Assembly: GCA_002344065.1 (NCBI GenBank)
Contig: DDTK01000003.1
Location: 1 to 64,000 of the forward strand
Length of the DNA stretch: 64,000 nt
Source of the DNA: Flammeovirgaceae bacterium UBA2366
Lineage (GTDB): Bacteria; Bacteroidota; Bacteroidia; Cytophagales; Cyclobacteriaceae
Direction of reading: 5' to 3'
Below the pieces are notes generated by a model. It saw only the letters and a list, made by a program, of their open reading frames with translations. It was not told where the DNA came from and did no database searches. This document shows, in pieces, positions 53,354 through 63,500 of this stretch. A program made the translations under genes and the position numbers. How positions within the stretch are numbered: the first letter of the stretch is position 1; each line of letters opens with the position of its first letter.

Positions 53354-54514
53354 CTATTTATCCTTACTTCCTGCATACAACTCGTACTCCAGCAACCGGC
53401 AATCAAGCTTTGCGCTGTAAAACTCAATTCTTCGCTTTGCCTTTAATCCAATTTTTTTGGCAAGGTCGAGGTTTCCTGTAAAAATGTATCCCATATACCC
53501 CTGACATTGCTTTTTCATAAAATCGCCAATGCGCTTATAGGTTAGTTCCAACTCAGCCAATTCGCCCATGCGCTCGCCATATTCGGGATTTAAGAATACC
53601 ACACCTCCTCCTTCCGGTATAGGTGTTTTTTCAAAATCACATACTGAAAAATTTATAAGTTCCTCCACGCCCGCTACCTGGGCATTGATCCGGGAAATAT
53701 TTATCGCATCCTCCCTGTTGTCGGTGGCATGAATAATCAAACCAGGTACTTCCTTAATTTTATGTAGTAACTTTTTATATTCATTCTGATAAGTAGCATC
53801 ATCATAGCCCAATACATGCATAAAGGAATAATTTTTACGAAATAAACCCGGTCTGCGGTTGGTGGCCAGCAAGACTGCTTCAATGGCTACCGTGCCTGAA
53901 CCACACATTGGATTGATGAAGGGAGAAATTTTATCCCATTTGGTTGCCATTACTGCTGATGCAGCCAATGCCTCCAGCATGGGTGCGCGCCCGGGAATTT
54001 TCCGATAACCATGTTTGGAAAGTGTTTCACCACTGGTATCCAGAAAAATTTCGGCATCGTTATCATTCCAATACAAATGAATAACCGCTTTGTCCAGGGT
54101 CGGACCGGAATCGGGTCGTTTACCGGTTTGCTTGCGCATGCGGTCAACAATGGCATCCTTTACTTTTACATTAACAAACAATTCATTGTTGATGGTTGGG
54201 TTATTCGCATTGCTGGTGACGGTGAAATAGCCATCCCTATCGAGAATATTTTCCCAAGGGTAATTCACCAGGTTCGCGTAAAGTCTATCAGCATCGTTGG
54301 CTTTGAATTCTTTTAAGGAATATAACACCTGGCTGGCACAGCGCAAGTTGAGATTTAACTTAATGCAGTCGTTGATCGTGCCCAGTAACTCAACACCTGT
54401 TTGAAACGTACGCTCAGGGAAAAAGGAAAGCTCTTCCACCTCCGATTGCAGGTACGGAGCCAATCGCTTATTGCAGGTGATTATGATCCGGGATGATTGG
54501 GTAAAGGATAGCAT
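53354..54514 (-). CDS. THUMP-domain class I RNA methyltransferase (RlmL-like)
   Basis: 386 residues. An N-terminal THUMP region (about 50-160, LYSLKEFKANDADRLYANLVNYPWE) is joined to a Rossmann methyltransferase with NPMCGSGTVAIEA near 203 and the catalytic FLNPEYGERMG near 308 (NPEYG rather than NPPY). Probably methylates 23S rRNA guanine N2 like RlmL. Lacks the C-terminal RlmK half found in E. coli. ATG start. Confidence 0.9.
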   Translation of the reverse strand: MLSFTQSSRIIITCNKRLAPYLQSEVEELSFFPERTFQTGVELLGTINDCIKLNLNLRCASQVLYSLKEFKANDADRLYANLVNYPWENILDRDGYFTVTSNANNPTINNELFVNVKVKDAIVDRMRKQTGKRPDSGPTLDKAVIHLYWNDNDAEIFLDTSGETLSKHGYRKIPGRAPMLEALAASAVMATKWDKISPFINPMCGSGTVAIEAVLLATNRRPGLFRKNYSFMHVLGYDDATYQNEYKKLLHKIKEVPGLIIHATDNREDAINISRINAQVAGVEELINFSVCDFEKTPIPEGGGVVFLNPEYGERMGELAELELTYKRIGDFMKKQCQGYMGYIFTGNLDLAKKIGLKAKRRIEFYSAKLDCRLLEYELYAGSKDK

Positions 54515-54545
54515 ATGTTGAACTCAGAACAATAATTTCAAATTT

Positions 54546-55040
54546 TCACCATCCCAGCACTACAACTTTCTTCCTACGACCCAGAACAAAAATGTCGTTA
54601 TTTACAAATTGCATAAGCAGACCGGATGTTACCAGTAAAGTTGATGCTGTAATAACACCTGCATGGGCGGTATAGGGTTGGTCATTAACCAGGGTTTCAT
54701 TAACCATATCACCTAAAAAAAGAACCACACCTGTAATTACAAAGGTGGCGCCAATGGCCCGTGTATTGAATCCCGGTTTTTCGCGTTCACTCAAATCAAT
54801 TTTCTCAAGTGAGTAAATAAAAGTGGTGTCTTCGCCTATCCGAAAATAATCCTGGGTTAAACCACCAATAAGCCCTACGGTAAAATGATCACGATCTTTG
54901 CGCTTAAAGCGGATGTAATCACCTTCATGAAAAGAAGTGATAACATTATTGCGTTTTAAAATAACCAAACGTTGCTGAGCTTCACCCGATTGAATACAGG
55001 CAAAGAAAACAAGAATCAGAATTACATTTTTACAATCCAT
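54546..55040 (-). CDS. secreted/membrane protein of unknown function
   Basis: 164 residues. Signal peptide to GEAQ, a short beta region (ITSFHEGDYIRFKRKDRDHFTVGLIGGL … YFRIGEDTTFIYSLEKIDLS) and two hydrophobic helices near 98-115 and 128-145. No family recognised. Its start overlaps the 3' end of ilvE by 19 bp, so it is likely translated from the same mRNA. Confidence 0.65.
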   Translation of the reverse strand: MDCKNVILILVFFACIQSGEAQQRLVILKRNNVITSFHEGDYIRFKRKDRDHFTVGLIGGLTQDYFRIGEDTTFIYSLEKIDLSEREKPGFNTRAIGATFVITGVVLFLGDMVNETLVNDQPYTAHAGVITASTLLVTSGLLMQFVNNDIFVLGRRKKVVVLGW

Positions 55041-56086
55041 CCAAACGGATCGGGTTTAAGGCCCCGTTTAATACCCTCCAGTTCCGCAAACACTTTGTTT
55101 GAAAATGTACGCGTCTCAATAGGCGGAAGATAGTAATCCTTTCCGTTGTAACCAATCAGCTCAAGATGGGCTATGGTTGCCGCAGTACCTGCACCAAAGG
55201 CTTCCTTCACACGGCCTGCCTCCATCGCATCAATTAATTCTTTTACAGAAATTTTCCGTTCCTCTACCTTCATGCCCCAACTACGCGCCATTGTCAATAC
55301 ACTATCGCGGGTAATTCCTGCCAATATAGAATCGCTTAGGGCAGGGGTAACCAAAGTATCATCGATAACAAACATCACGTTCATAGTTCCTGATTCTTCA
55401 ATGTATTCGTGCGTTTTTCCATCGGTCCATAAAAGCTGATGGTAGCCCTTTGCCTGGGCAAGCTTGGCCGGATAAATGGCAGCGCCATAATTGCCTCCAG
55501 CTTTGGCATAGCCCGTTCCGCCTTGTGACGCGCGGGTGTAATGTGTTTCAATACGAACTTTCACCGGGGTAGAATAATAGGATCCTACCGGGCAAAGAAT
55601 AATCATAAAAGTAAAATCATCCGATGGCTTAATACCAATGTACTCATCGGCTGAAAACATAAACGGACGTATGTATAGGGACGCTCCTTCGGTGTCGGGT
55701 ATCCAGGCACGATCCAGGTCAATCAATGCTGCCAGGCTTTCCATAAATAACTCTTCCGGAACGGGGGGCATGCAAATACGCTCACCGGAAATATTCATAC
55801 GTTTCCAATTATCCAACGGACGAAACACCAGCGCTTCGCCTTCCGGCCCCTTGTAGGCTTTCATTCCCTCAAAAATTGCCTGACCGTAATGAAGGGCCGG
55901 TGTAGCCGGACTAATCGGCATATAGCCGTAGGGCATTATTCTGAAATTGGTCCATTCGCCATTCTTATAATCGGCCATGAACATATGATCGGTGTAAATT
56001 TTACCGAACGGGATATTCGAAAAATCAACTTCACTTTTCCTGGACTTGTTGACCCGCTCTGTTGCGATTTTCATCGTTTCGACCAT
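55022..56086 (-). CDS. ilvE: branched-chain amino acid aminotransferase
   Basis: 354-residue fold-type IV PLP aminotransferase, last step of leucine, isoleucine and valine synthesis. YGQAIFEGMKAYKG near 68, the PLP-binding Lys in KAGGNYGAAIYPAKLAQ near 195-210, and EESGTMNVMF near 228 are present. Group I branched-chain type by length. ATG at 56086 (a second Met at residue 5 is possible). Confidence 0.95.
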   Translation of the reverse strand: MVETMKIATERVNKSRKSEVDFSNIPFGKIYTDHMFMADYKNGEWTNFRIMPYGYMPISPATPALHYGQAIFEGMKAYKGPEGEALVFRPLDNWKRMNISGERICMPPVPEELFMESLAALIDLDRAWIPDTEGASLYIRPFMFSADEYIGIKPSDDFTFMIILCPVGSYYSTPVKVRIETHYTRASQGGTGYAKAGGNYGAAIYPAKLAQAKGYHQLLWTDGKTHEYIEESGTMNVMFVIDDTLVTPALSDSILAGITRDSVLTMARSWGMKVEERKISVKELIDAMEAGRVKEAFGAGTAATIAHLELIGYNGKDYYLPPIETRTFSNKVFAELEGIKRGLKPDPFGWIVKM

Positions 56087-56231
56087 GCTGGATGGGTTTT
56101 AATTGTCTGCAAGTTAAAAGATATTTACAAAGGAGGCTAACGAATGTTAGGCAAATTTGTTTGAATTTCTTGTTATGCTAAAATCCCTAATCCGATTCTG
56201 TTAATTTTAGTGATCTCCAAAACCAATACCC

Positions 56232-56903
56232 ATGCGATCATTATTAATATTCTTTGGAATTTTTGCATTCATCGGAACGGTATGCTTTTTCTTAGGCGTA
56301 TACTTTTTGTTCAACACCATGGAAAAGAATTCCTCGTGGGTTGAAGCCAACGGTTCTATTTCCGGTTTTGATGGTGAAACCCCGGTAATTGCCTTCGATT
56401 ACAATGGAAATGAAGTAACCTTCCGTTCAAACTTCAGTAGTTCGGATATGCGTGCTGGAGATGAAGTAGTTGTTTACTTTCCGCCCGACAATCCGCAAGA
56501 AGCGGAAATCAAAAGTTTTTTCAGTCAATGGTTCTTACCCATATTCCTCTTTGCTTTTGGATTGGTATTTGAGGCCGTGGGCGTTATCGGTGGTGCAAAA
56601 CAGCTGAAACGTGTTAACGCCAAGCGAGATTTGTTCACCCATGGCAAGGGAAGAAAAACATTGGTACCTATTGCTGATGTAATTGTTGACGGATCATTTA
56701 AAGTGAACGGAAGAAGTCCTTTTGTAATTGTATGTCAGTATCACGATGCTGTATCCAATAAAGTTTTTGAATTTAAAAGCGATTACATCTGGTATAATCC
56801 TGCAGAACTTCTAAAAGATAAAAAAGAGATGGACGTATATGTTGATCCGAATGATTTAACACGCTACTACATGGACACATCGTTCCTTCCCAAGAAAGCC
56901 TGA
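56232..56903 (+). CDS. DUF3592-type membrane protein
   Basis: 223 residues. N-terminal transmembrane helix (5-30), a beta domain typical of DUF3592 (SWVEANGSISGF … VTFRSNFSSSDMRAGDEVVVYFPPDNPQEAEI), a second helix near 95-115, and a second similar soluble domain at the C terminus. Function unknown. Convergent with the cobalamin adenosyltransferase gene (1-bp gap). Confidence 0.78.
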   Translation: MRSLLIFFGIFAFIGTVCFFLGVYFLFNTMEKNSSWVEANGSISGFDGETPVIAFDYNGNEVTFRSNFSSSDMRAGDEVVVYFPPDNPQEAEIKSFFSQWFLPIFLFAFGLVFEAVGVIGGAKQLKRVNAKRDLFTHGKGRKTLVPIADVIVDGSFKVNGRSPFVIVCQYHDAVSNKVFEFKSDYIWYNPAELLKDKKEMDVYVDPNDLTRYYMDTSFLPKKA

Positions 56904-56904
56904 T

Positions 56905-57453
56905 TTACATGCGTGGCCTCCAGGGAGTTTCTTCAGCCTTTAATTCAGCCGTCATTTTCCGCGAAAGCATAAAGAGATAATCTGATAGACGATTAAGGTA
57001 TTGAATAACGAGGGGGTTGGTTTTCTCCACAGCATCCAGTGCAATCACCAGCCGTTCGGCCCTGCGGCAAACAGTCCGGGCAATATGACAAAACGAAACA
57101 GACGGGTGTCCTCCCGGTAAAACAAATGAACGCATGGGTGGCAACTGTGCATCCATTGTATCAATCTCCTTTTCCAGCAGTTGAATATCGGCTTCACTCA
57201 GTGCCGGTATTTTTACTTTATCATTACCGGGTTCGGTGGCTAAAATGGAGCCTATGGTGAACAGCCTGTCCTGTATTTCAATTAATATATCCTTTCGCTT
57301 ATGATTTACTTCCTGATCGCGCAATAAACCAAGGTAAGAGTTTAATTCATCTACTGTGCCGTATGTATCGATCCGAAGGTCAGATTTCAAAACGCGCTTG
57401 CCCCCGAAAAGTGAAGTACTGCCGGAATCTCCTGTTTTGGTGTAGATTTTCAT
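56905..57453 (-). CDS. cob(I)alamin adenosyltransferase, PduO type
   Basis: 182 residues from the ATG at 57453, where the conserved MKIYTKTGDSGSTSLFGG begins. It transfers adenosyl from ATP to cob(I)alamin to form coenzyme B12. The P-loop-like N terminus, IDTYGTVDELNSYLG near 32 and the helical CHIARTVCRRAERL near 127 are all intact. No B12-dependent enzyme is adjacent. Confidence 0.95.
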   Translation of the reverse strand: MKIYTKTGDSGSTSLFGGKRVLKSDLRIDTYGTVDELNSYLGLLRDQEVNHKRKDILIEIQDRLFTIGSILATEPGNDKVKIPALSEADIQLLEKEIDTMDAQLPPMRSFVLPGGHPSVSFCHIARTVCRRAERLVIALDAVEKTNPLVIQYLNRLSDYLFMLSRKMTAELKAEETPWRPRM

Positions 57454-57541
57454 ACGAGACTGAGCCTTATCTCCAATTATAAATTTATAAAAGGGCCACA
57501 CATAAGTTCAAGCCGTAGCTGCAAGATCACTTCCTTGTTCC

Positions 57542-58423
57542 TTAGTTTGCATACCGGGCAGGTATATAGGCCAGGGAATTATACTGATTGTTATTGTCCG
57601 CTCCAATCGTTGAGATATACCGGATTGTTAATGTTGTAAGATTCACTTCAACGAAATAGGTTACACTGACATCGGTATCGAACAATATGCCATATATTTT
57701 ACCAGCTCTGTCTTTAGCCATTGCTTTCAATGTAAGCCAATGATTGTCGAGACTTGCCGGAAAATCAGCAAAGGTTGTTATTGAAGTAGTGTTGGTAATA
57801 GTGCCACTAGTGTTGATTGTATTGAAAATGATTTCTTTGTCATCGGATTCCTCGCCATTTGAAATCTGTAACTCACCAGTTGACCTATCATACAATAAAG
57901 CGAAACCGCAACAGGCATTAAGCTGTTTAGTTTTTGTGGACCTTCCTCCATTCACACCAAACTTAACAATACCATTTCCATTAGCATTAAAATCGCCAAC
58001 GGAAATCAAACTATCATCACTGGCAACCGCCCAGTTTACTACCGCATCCCATACAGCGTAGCTTCCCCCACCACCAGTATTATCATTGATAATTGTACCC
58101 ACCTTGGTTGTTGGGTCAATGGAATATAGCACTCCACTTCTTGGGTTATCCTGATCAACAAAAGATGTAGCGGAGGCAAAAAATTTATCCTCACCACGAT
58201 GGTACACGAAAGCCCTAATCTCTTTAAGTGTATTTGCCCCTACTGTCGGTGTAAAAATCTCAGTAAGCACTCCTGAAGTTACATCTACCTTAAATACCTT
58301 TCCGTTTTTGCGGTGGCTGGTAATCAAAACATCTGCAGGTGTGGCATCATCATCCTTGCAGGAATTAAAAAGACCAATGGATAATAGTGTTGCCAGTAGC
58401 AATGTGTACTTCAGAATTTTCAT
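57542..58423 (-). CDS. lipoprotein of unknown function, probable beta-propeller
   Basis: 293 residues from ATG 58423; lipobox LFNSC. Repeated segments such as GKVFKVDVTSGVLTEIF and GVLYSIDPTTKVGTII suggest a propeller of YncE/DUF4394-like type, but no family can be named. Stand-alone gene, between the adenosyltransferase and the ABC ATPase. Confidence 0.7.
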   Translation of the reverse strand: MKILKYTLLLATLLSIGLFNSCKDDDATPADVLITSHRKNGKVFKVDVTSGVLTEIFTPTVGANTLKEIRAFVYHRGEDKFFASATSFVDQDNPRSGVLYSIDPTTKVGTIINDNTGGGGSYAVWDAVVNWAVASDDSLISVGDFNANGNGIVKFGVNGGRSTKTKQLNACCGFALLYDRSTGELQISNGEESDDKEIIFNTINTSGTITNTTSITTFADFPASLDNHWLTLKAMAKDRAGKIYGILFDTDVSVTYFVEVNLTTLTIRYISTIGADNNNQYNSLAYIPARYAN

Positions 58424-58540
58424 GGATTTGATTTTATTAGTAATGCTGCAAGAAAGCACTAAAACCTACCTAAACCTATTTAAACAAGGTATTTTTAAAA
58501 TGCTTTTAATGCCAAAAATTATGTGTTATAGAAACTAAGC

Positions 58541-59254
58541 TTACGCCTCAACAGGTTTTCCCCGTGTGATATGCTCATTCTTTTTATCCCACTCAACCAA
58601 TCCATCGCGCAAACGAATAATGCGATGCGCATAGTGGGCAATGTCATCTTCGTGCGTAACCATAATGATGGTATTACCTTTATCATGCAACTCCTGAAAA
58701 AGGTTCATAATATCATATGATGTTTTTGAATCGAGGTTACCGGTAGGTTCATCCGCGAGAATAATGGAAGGATTATTTACCAAAGCGCGCGCAATGGCAA
58801 CGCGCTGCCGCTGACCCCCGGAAAGTTCATTGGGCTTGTGGTGCCAGCGATCACCAAGGCCAACATTATCTAACGCTGTATGTGCCATTTCTTCACGATC
58901 TGATTTACTGTACCCTGCATAGATTAAAGGTAATGCAATGTTTTCCAAGGCAGTAGCCCGTGGCAAAAGATTGAACGTTTGAAACACAAAACCGATTTCT
59001 TTATTCCTAACCTCCGCCAGTTCATTCTCGGTCATATCACTTACCAATTGATTATTCAGCATGTAGGTACCCCCTGAAGGCGTATCCAAACACCCAACAA
59101 TATTCATCAAGGTTGATTTTCCTGAACCTGATGGCCCCATAAAGGCCACATATTCCCCCTTATCAATGCTTATCGATACCGATTGAAGCGCCTTTACTTC
59201 ATTGGTACCCATAATATACGTTTTTGAGATTTTATCCGTTTCGATGATCTTCAT
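58541..59254 (-). CDS. ABC transporter ATP-binding protein (LolD/MacB type)
   Basis: 237 residues. Walker A GPSGSGKST near 40-48, signature LSGGQRQRVAIARA near 143, Walker B ILADEPTGNLD near 166 and switch His in MVTHE near 199 are intact. The sequence belongs to the lipoprotein-release/macrolide-export/FtsE-like group that works with MacB/LolC-type permeases. No permease gene lies on either side, so its partner is elsewhere. Confidence 0.93.
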   Translation of the reverse strand: MKIIETDKISKTYIMGTNEVKALQSVSISIDKGEYVAFMGPSGSGKSTLMNIVGCLDTPSGGTYMLNNQLVSDMTENELAEVRNKEIGFVFQTFNLLPRATALENIALPLIYAGYSKSDREEMAHTALDNVGLGDRWHHKPNELSGGQRQRVAIARALVNNPSIILADEPTGNLDSKTSYDIMNLFQELHDKGNTIIMVTHEDDIAHYAHRIIRLRDGLVEWDKKNEHITRGKPVEA

Positions 59255-59423
59255 ATGCGTTGCTAATGATTAAATCTTGCTGAAAGTTCTGGGACTAACG
59301 TAATCAAAACTACTGGTTTCGTAATAATCTTTCAGGGTTAACGTTCCAAACGGCCTGTTATAAGGGTAAACGGCCGAACATTAGTCTTGCTGAGAACTTG
59401 AAAATTACACCAAAACAATAGAA

Positions 59424-60299
59424 TTAATTCTTTGATCCAGACGCAGGTTGCTGAACAAATGTTACAATTTCATTAATCACCCGGTCATCTTTTAAAATGC
59501 GCGTATGACCTAACCCTTTGGTTTTGAGAAGTCGGGCCGATGGATATTGACGGAGCAGTTCAAGCGGATGTTCCATCGAAACTTCTTTGTCATCCTCATC
59601 ATGTACTAAAAGTACTTCAACAGGCTGGATGATCTGTTTAATGATGTGTGCAGCGGTAAACTCTTCAAATGGTTTCCCATACTTTTGTTGAATAAATTTC
59701 TTAAAAAAAGCTTTTGTCTTTTCACTGCCGCCAATCGCTTTTAAATAGGTGTCGATAATTTTATCCCCGATGGTCGGGCTGGCAATATTAATTATCTTTT
59801 TCACAGGCAAACCGTTCTTTGCGGCAAACAATACAGCCCCTCCACCAAACGAATGCGCTATTATGGCTTCGGGCACACCGATTTTTTCATAAACCTTCTT
59901 CAGTGTTTCTTCAAATTCAACAATGGTAGTTCGCTTACCTTCCGATTGGCCATGAGCGGGTCCATCAAATCCGATCACCTGATAACCTGCACTAATAAAT
60001 GGCTTAACAAATCGTCTGAACTGTGTTGCCCTGCCCGCCCATCCGTGTACAACCACTACTGACTTATCTGAATTTCCCCAGCGATAGCATTGAATTTTTT
60101 TACCGGCTGCCGTTACACTGAACTTCTCACCAAATGTTTCTGCTTTGCGCTCCTTTTCTGTGGCTTGATATTTTAAAGGTGTAAAAAAAAGTGTTGCAAA
60201 GAAACGATACGCCAGCGGAGGGCATATTGCTTCAACTTTAGGATAACCCCATCGTATCAATTTCAATAATGGAGGGGTTTTATCTTTCTTTTTACTCAT
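59424..60299 (-). CDS. alpha/beta hydrolase
   Basis: 291 residues from the ATG at 60299. A GWAGRATQFRRF oxyanion region near 95, DGPAHGQSEG near 121, nucleophile elbow AHSFGGGAV near 152, acid in LLVHDEDDKEV near 232 and GLGHTRIL near 262 form a standard triad. No signal peptide. Substrate unknown; probably an esterase-type cytoplasmic enzyme. Divergent from the giant repetitive protein gene. Confidence 0.9.
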   Translation of the reverse strand: MSKKKDKTPPLLKLIRWGYPKVEAICPPLAYRFFATLFFTPLKYQATEKERKAETFGEKFSVTAAGKKIQCYRWGNSDKSVVVVHGWAGRATQFRRFVKPFISAGYQVIGFDGPAHGQSEGKRTTIVEFEETLKKVYEKIGVPEAIIAHSFGGGAVLFAAKNGLPVKKIINIASPTIGDKIIDTYLKAIGGSEKTKAFFKKFIQQKYGKPFEEFTAAHIIKQIIQPVEVLLVHDEDDKEVSMEHPLELLRQYPSARLLKTKGLGHTRILKDDRVINEIVTFVQQPASGSKN

Positions 60300-60503
60300 G
60301 CTTTCTGAACTCACCAAAACACAATGTACGCCCTTGAGCTATAAATGTTTTTAATTCTACAAACAAATTGAGACTATAACACATAGTAGCCTCTACCCGC
60401 TGAAAATCAGCATCTTAGTCTAAAAAATAATACTTTTAAAATGGCTACCTTATATTCAATGGAAGCATTAATGCAGTATATTTAAGGTTCTTATTATGTA
60501 GGT

Positions 60504-63500
60504 ATGAAAAAAGGCTTTACTCTCCTATTATTTCTTTCAATTACCCTTATTGCATATTCCCAAAACCGCTTTTGGGTAGCCGCTGGCCCTGGTAACTGGA
60601 ATGACCCTGCCAATTGGTCTACAACTTCGGGTGGAGCAGGTGGGGCTTCTGTGCCTGTTGCAGGTAATACGGCTATATTCAATAACCTGGGTCTAGGCAC
60701 TTGTATTCTGGACATTTCGCCAAACATTAGTGCAATAACCGTAAACGCAACGTTTACCGGAACAATTGACTTGCCAGCAAACCGAACACTCACCACCACA
60801 GGAACAAACACATTTGCCGGAGGAATTGTAACCTCCGGCACAGGCGCAACGATAACCCTAAATGCTTCCGGGGTAACTACATTTAGCGGAACACAATTTA
60901 ATATTCCGGTTGATGGCAGCACAGCCGGGTTGAATTTCAATGGTTCAGTGTTTAATGGAATAGTGAACATTACCAAAACAGATAATAACAATTACAACGG
61001 ACAGGGAGGTAATTCTTTTAACAATACTTTAACTGTGACTACGCTGGGTGGCGGAGAGTTGCGTTTTGCATTTACAAATCCAGATACCTTTTCTGATGTC
61101 GTGTTAAACATTAACGGAACAGGAAGTATATCCATGGCCCGCAATGCGGCCGGTAATTTATTTAACGGAAACATTACAGTTAACTACAACTCTACAGGGA
61201 ACGCACTGTTTGGAAACGCAGGCGGTACATCAACATTAGCGGCAACACGAACCATTAGTGCAACTTGCGGTGCATCGGGATGCAGAAATCTTTCACTGGC
61301 TGGTTTTACTCAAGCAGGAGCAACTCCGCAAAGTTTAACTCTTTCAGGAAATCCAAACGCAACACTGACGTTAGGCCCAAACAGCACCTTTAACGGACCG
61401 CTCACATTCACCTCAGAAGAAATTGTTTTTAACACCAGCACATTCAATGCACCCTGTATTTTCTCGCAAACAGGAGCAAACTCTATTGCCTCGAGAGGAG
61501 GCAATACTTTTCAAAGTGTAACCTTTAATAATATAGGGCCTGGTGATATCCACTTAGGTACTAACGCTGCCGATGCCGGAGATATATTTAATGGTGATGT
61601 TGTATTTAATAATTCCGGAGGCGGGCGCATTCGTATCGGAAGTAATACAGCTGGTAATATTTTTCATGGAAACCTGACGCTGAACAATACTTCAGTTGTT
61701 GATGTGCAGAGTCGGATTCAAATCAGCCGGTTTAACGGAGCAACGACAACCATAAATGGAACTACAACCGTTAATAATTTTGGTAATGCCAGTGATGTTC
61801 AGATAAGTTTTGAAACCGGTTCGACAACAACCTTCAATGGTAACGTTATAATTAACAATGCTCCGACAGCGCCATGCGACTTCTATTGGGGAAATGATGG
61901 TGATGTTGTTATGAATGGAAATCTCACCATCAGCAATTCTGTAACTAACAATAACCTTCAATTTAGTGTGGGTACCGGAAGCGTTACCTTTGGAAATGGA
62001 ACCATTAGCATTGGCGCTGGTGGGTTTGATATTGGCCAACTTCGTTTCCGTAATTTCACTCAAACTGGTACAACCCCAGTTAACCTGACGCTTACAGGCA
62101 CAGCAACCCAATTACAGGTTGGTCCTGCCACAACTTTTGGTGGGGATGTGGATATGCGGTCACCGCGATTATTCCTTAGCGGTGTTACCGTTGCCGGCAA
62201 TGCTCGCTTTGAAAAGACAGGCGGAACTGAAGATACAGGTGCTGGTAACAATACGATAAACGGTACAACAACCATTGTTAATTCTGCCAATGGTAACCTG
62301 CGCACACAAGGAAATAACACCTTTAACTCAACCACTACGTTAATCAATAGCGGAACAGCCTATTTACTTCTTGAGCTTTCTTCCGGTAGCACTTACAATG
62401 GTAATGTAACATTCACCAACACCAGCACACAAAACATAAGAAGTGCTTATGCAGGTGCAACAACATTTAACGGCAATCTAACATTCAACAACCCTTCCGG
62501 CACAGGTATAATTTTTTGCGAAACTGCTGGTGCCACCGCTACGCTTTCCGATACATACACCCTGAACGTTGGTGGATCAGGATTCTCAGTTGGCACATTA
62601 AACCTGAACCGTTTTACACAAGTGGGTTCAACGGCCCAGGCCTTAACGTTAACCGGAACGGCCATATTAAATCTTGGGCCAAACAGCCAATTTGATGGTG
62701 CAGTGAATTTTGTAAGTCCACGGGTATTGTTAAATGGTACTGTCTTCAATGGATCAGCCTATATAGAAAAAAATGGAGCAACCGGTGATTCGGGTACTGG
62801 CAACAATACGTTCAATGGCAACACCACAATTGTGAATAGTGGCCCTGCCTTTTTCCGTACAAACGGTAATAACATCTTCAATGGCGTAACAACATTTACC
62901 AACAGCGGATCATCGGATATTCTTTTTGAAAATGCTTCCGGTAGCACTTATAACAATGATGTTACATTCAATAATCTTGGCAGTTCTTCTATTCGTGTAG
63001 CGTGGACAGGTGCTTCAACGTTTAATGGAAACATTATTGTAAGCAATCCGGTAGGAACTGGTGTATTATTTTGCGAATCAGCAGGAGCCAGTGCTACCCT
63101 TGCCGATACAAGAACAATAACCATTGGAGGCTCAGGGTTCAATGCGGGAAATTTATTTCTTCCACGGTTTACACAACTTGGCGCAACGTCTCAAACCCTT
63201 ACGTTAACCGGAACAGGATTGCTTACCCTCGGCCCCGCATCATCGTTTGGTGGAAATGTAAATTTTATAGCCCCACAATTGCTGCTAAACGGAACCACTT
63301 ACAATGGCACAGCCTATCTTGAAAAAACAAGTGTTACGGGTAACGATGGAACCGGTGGAAATATATTTAACAATGAAGCCACCATCGTTAACTCGGGTGA
63401 TGCCTATCTGGCCACTGGAAACACTAATCCGGATATTTTTAATGGTACATTAAGGGTTATTAACGCAGGCGCATCAACCATTCGCCTGGCTAACAATTCC

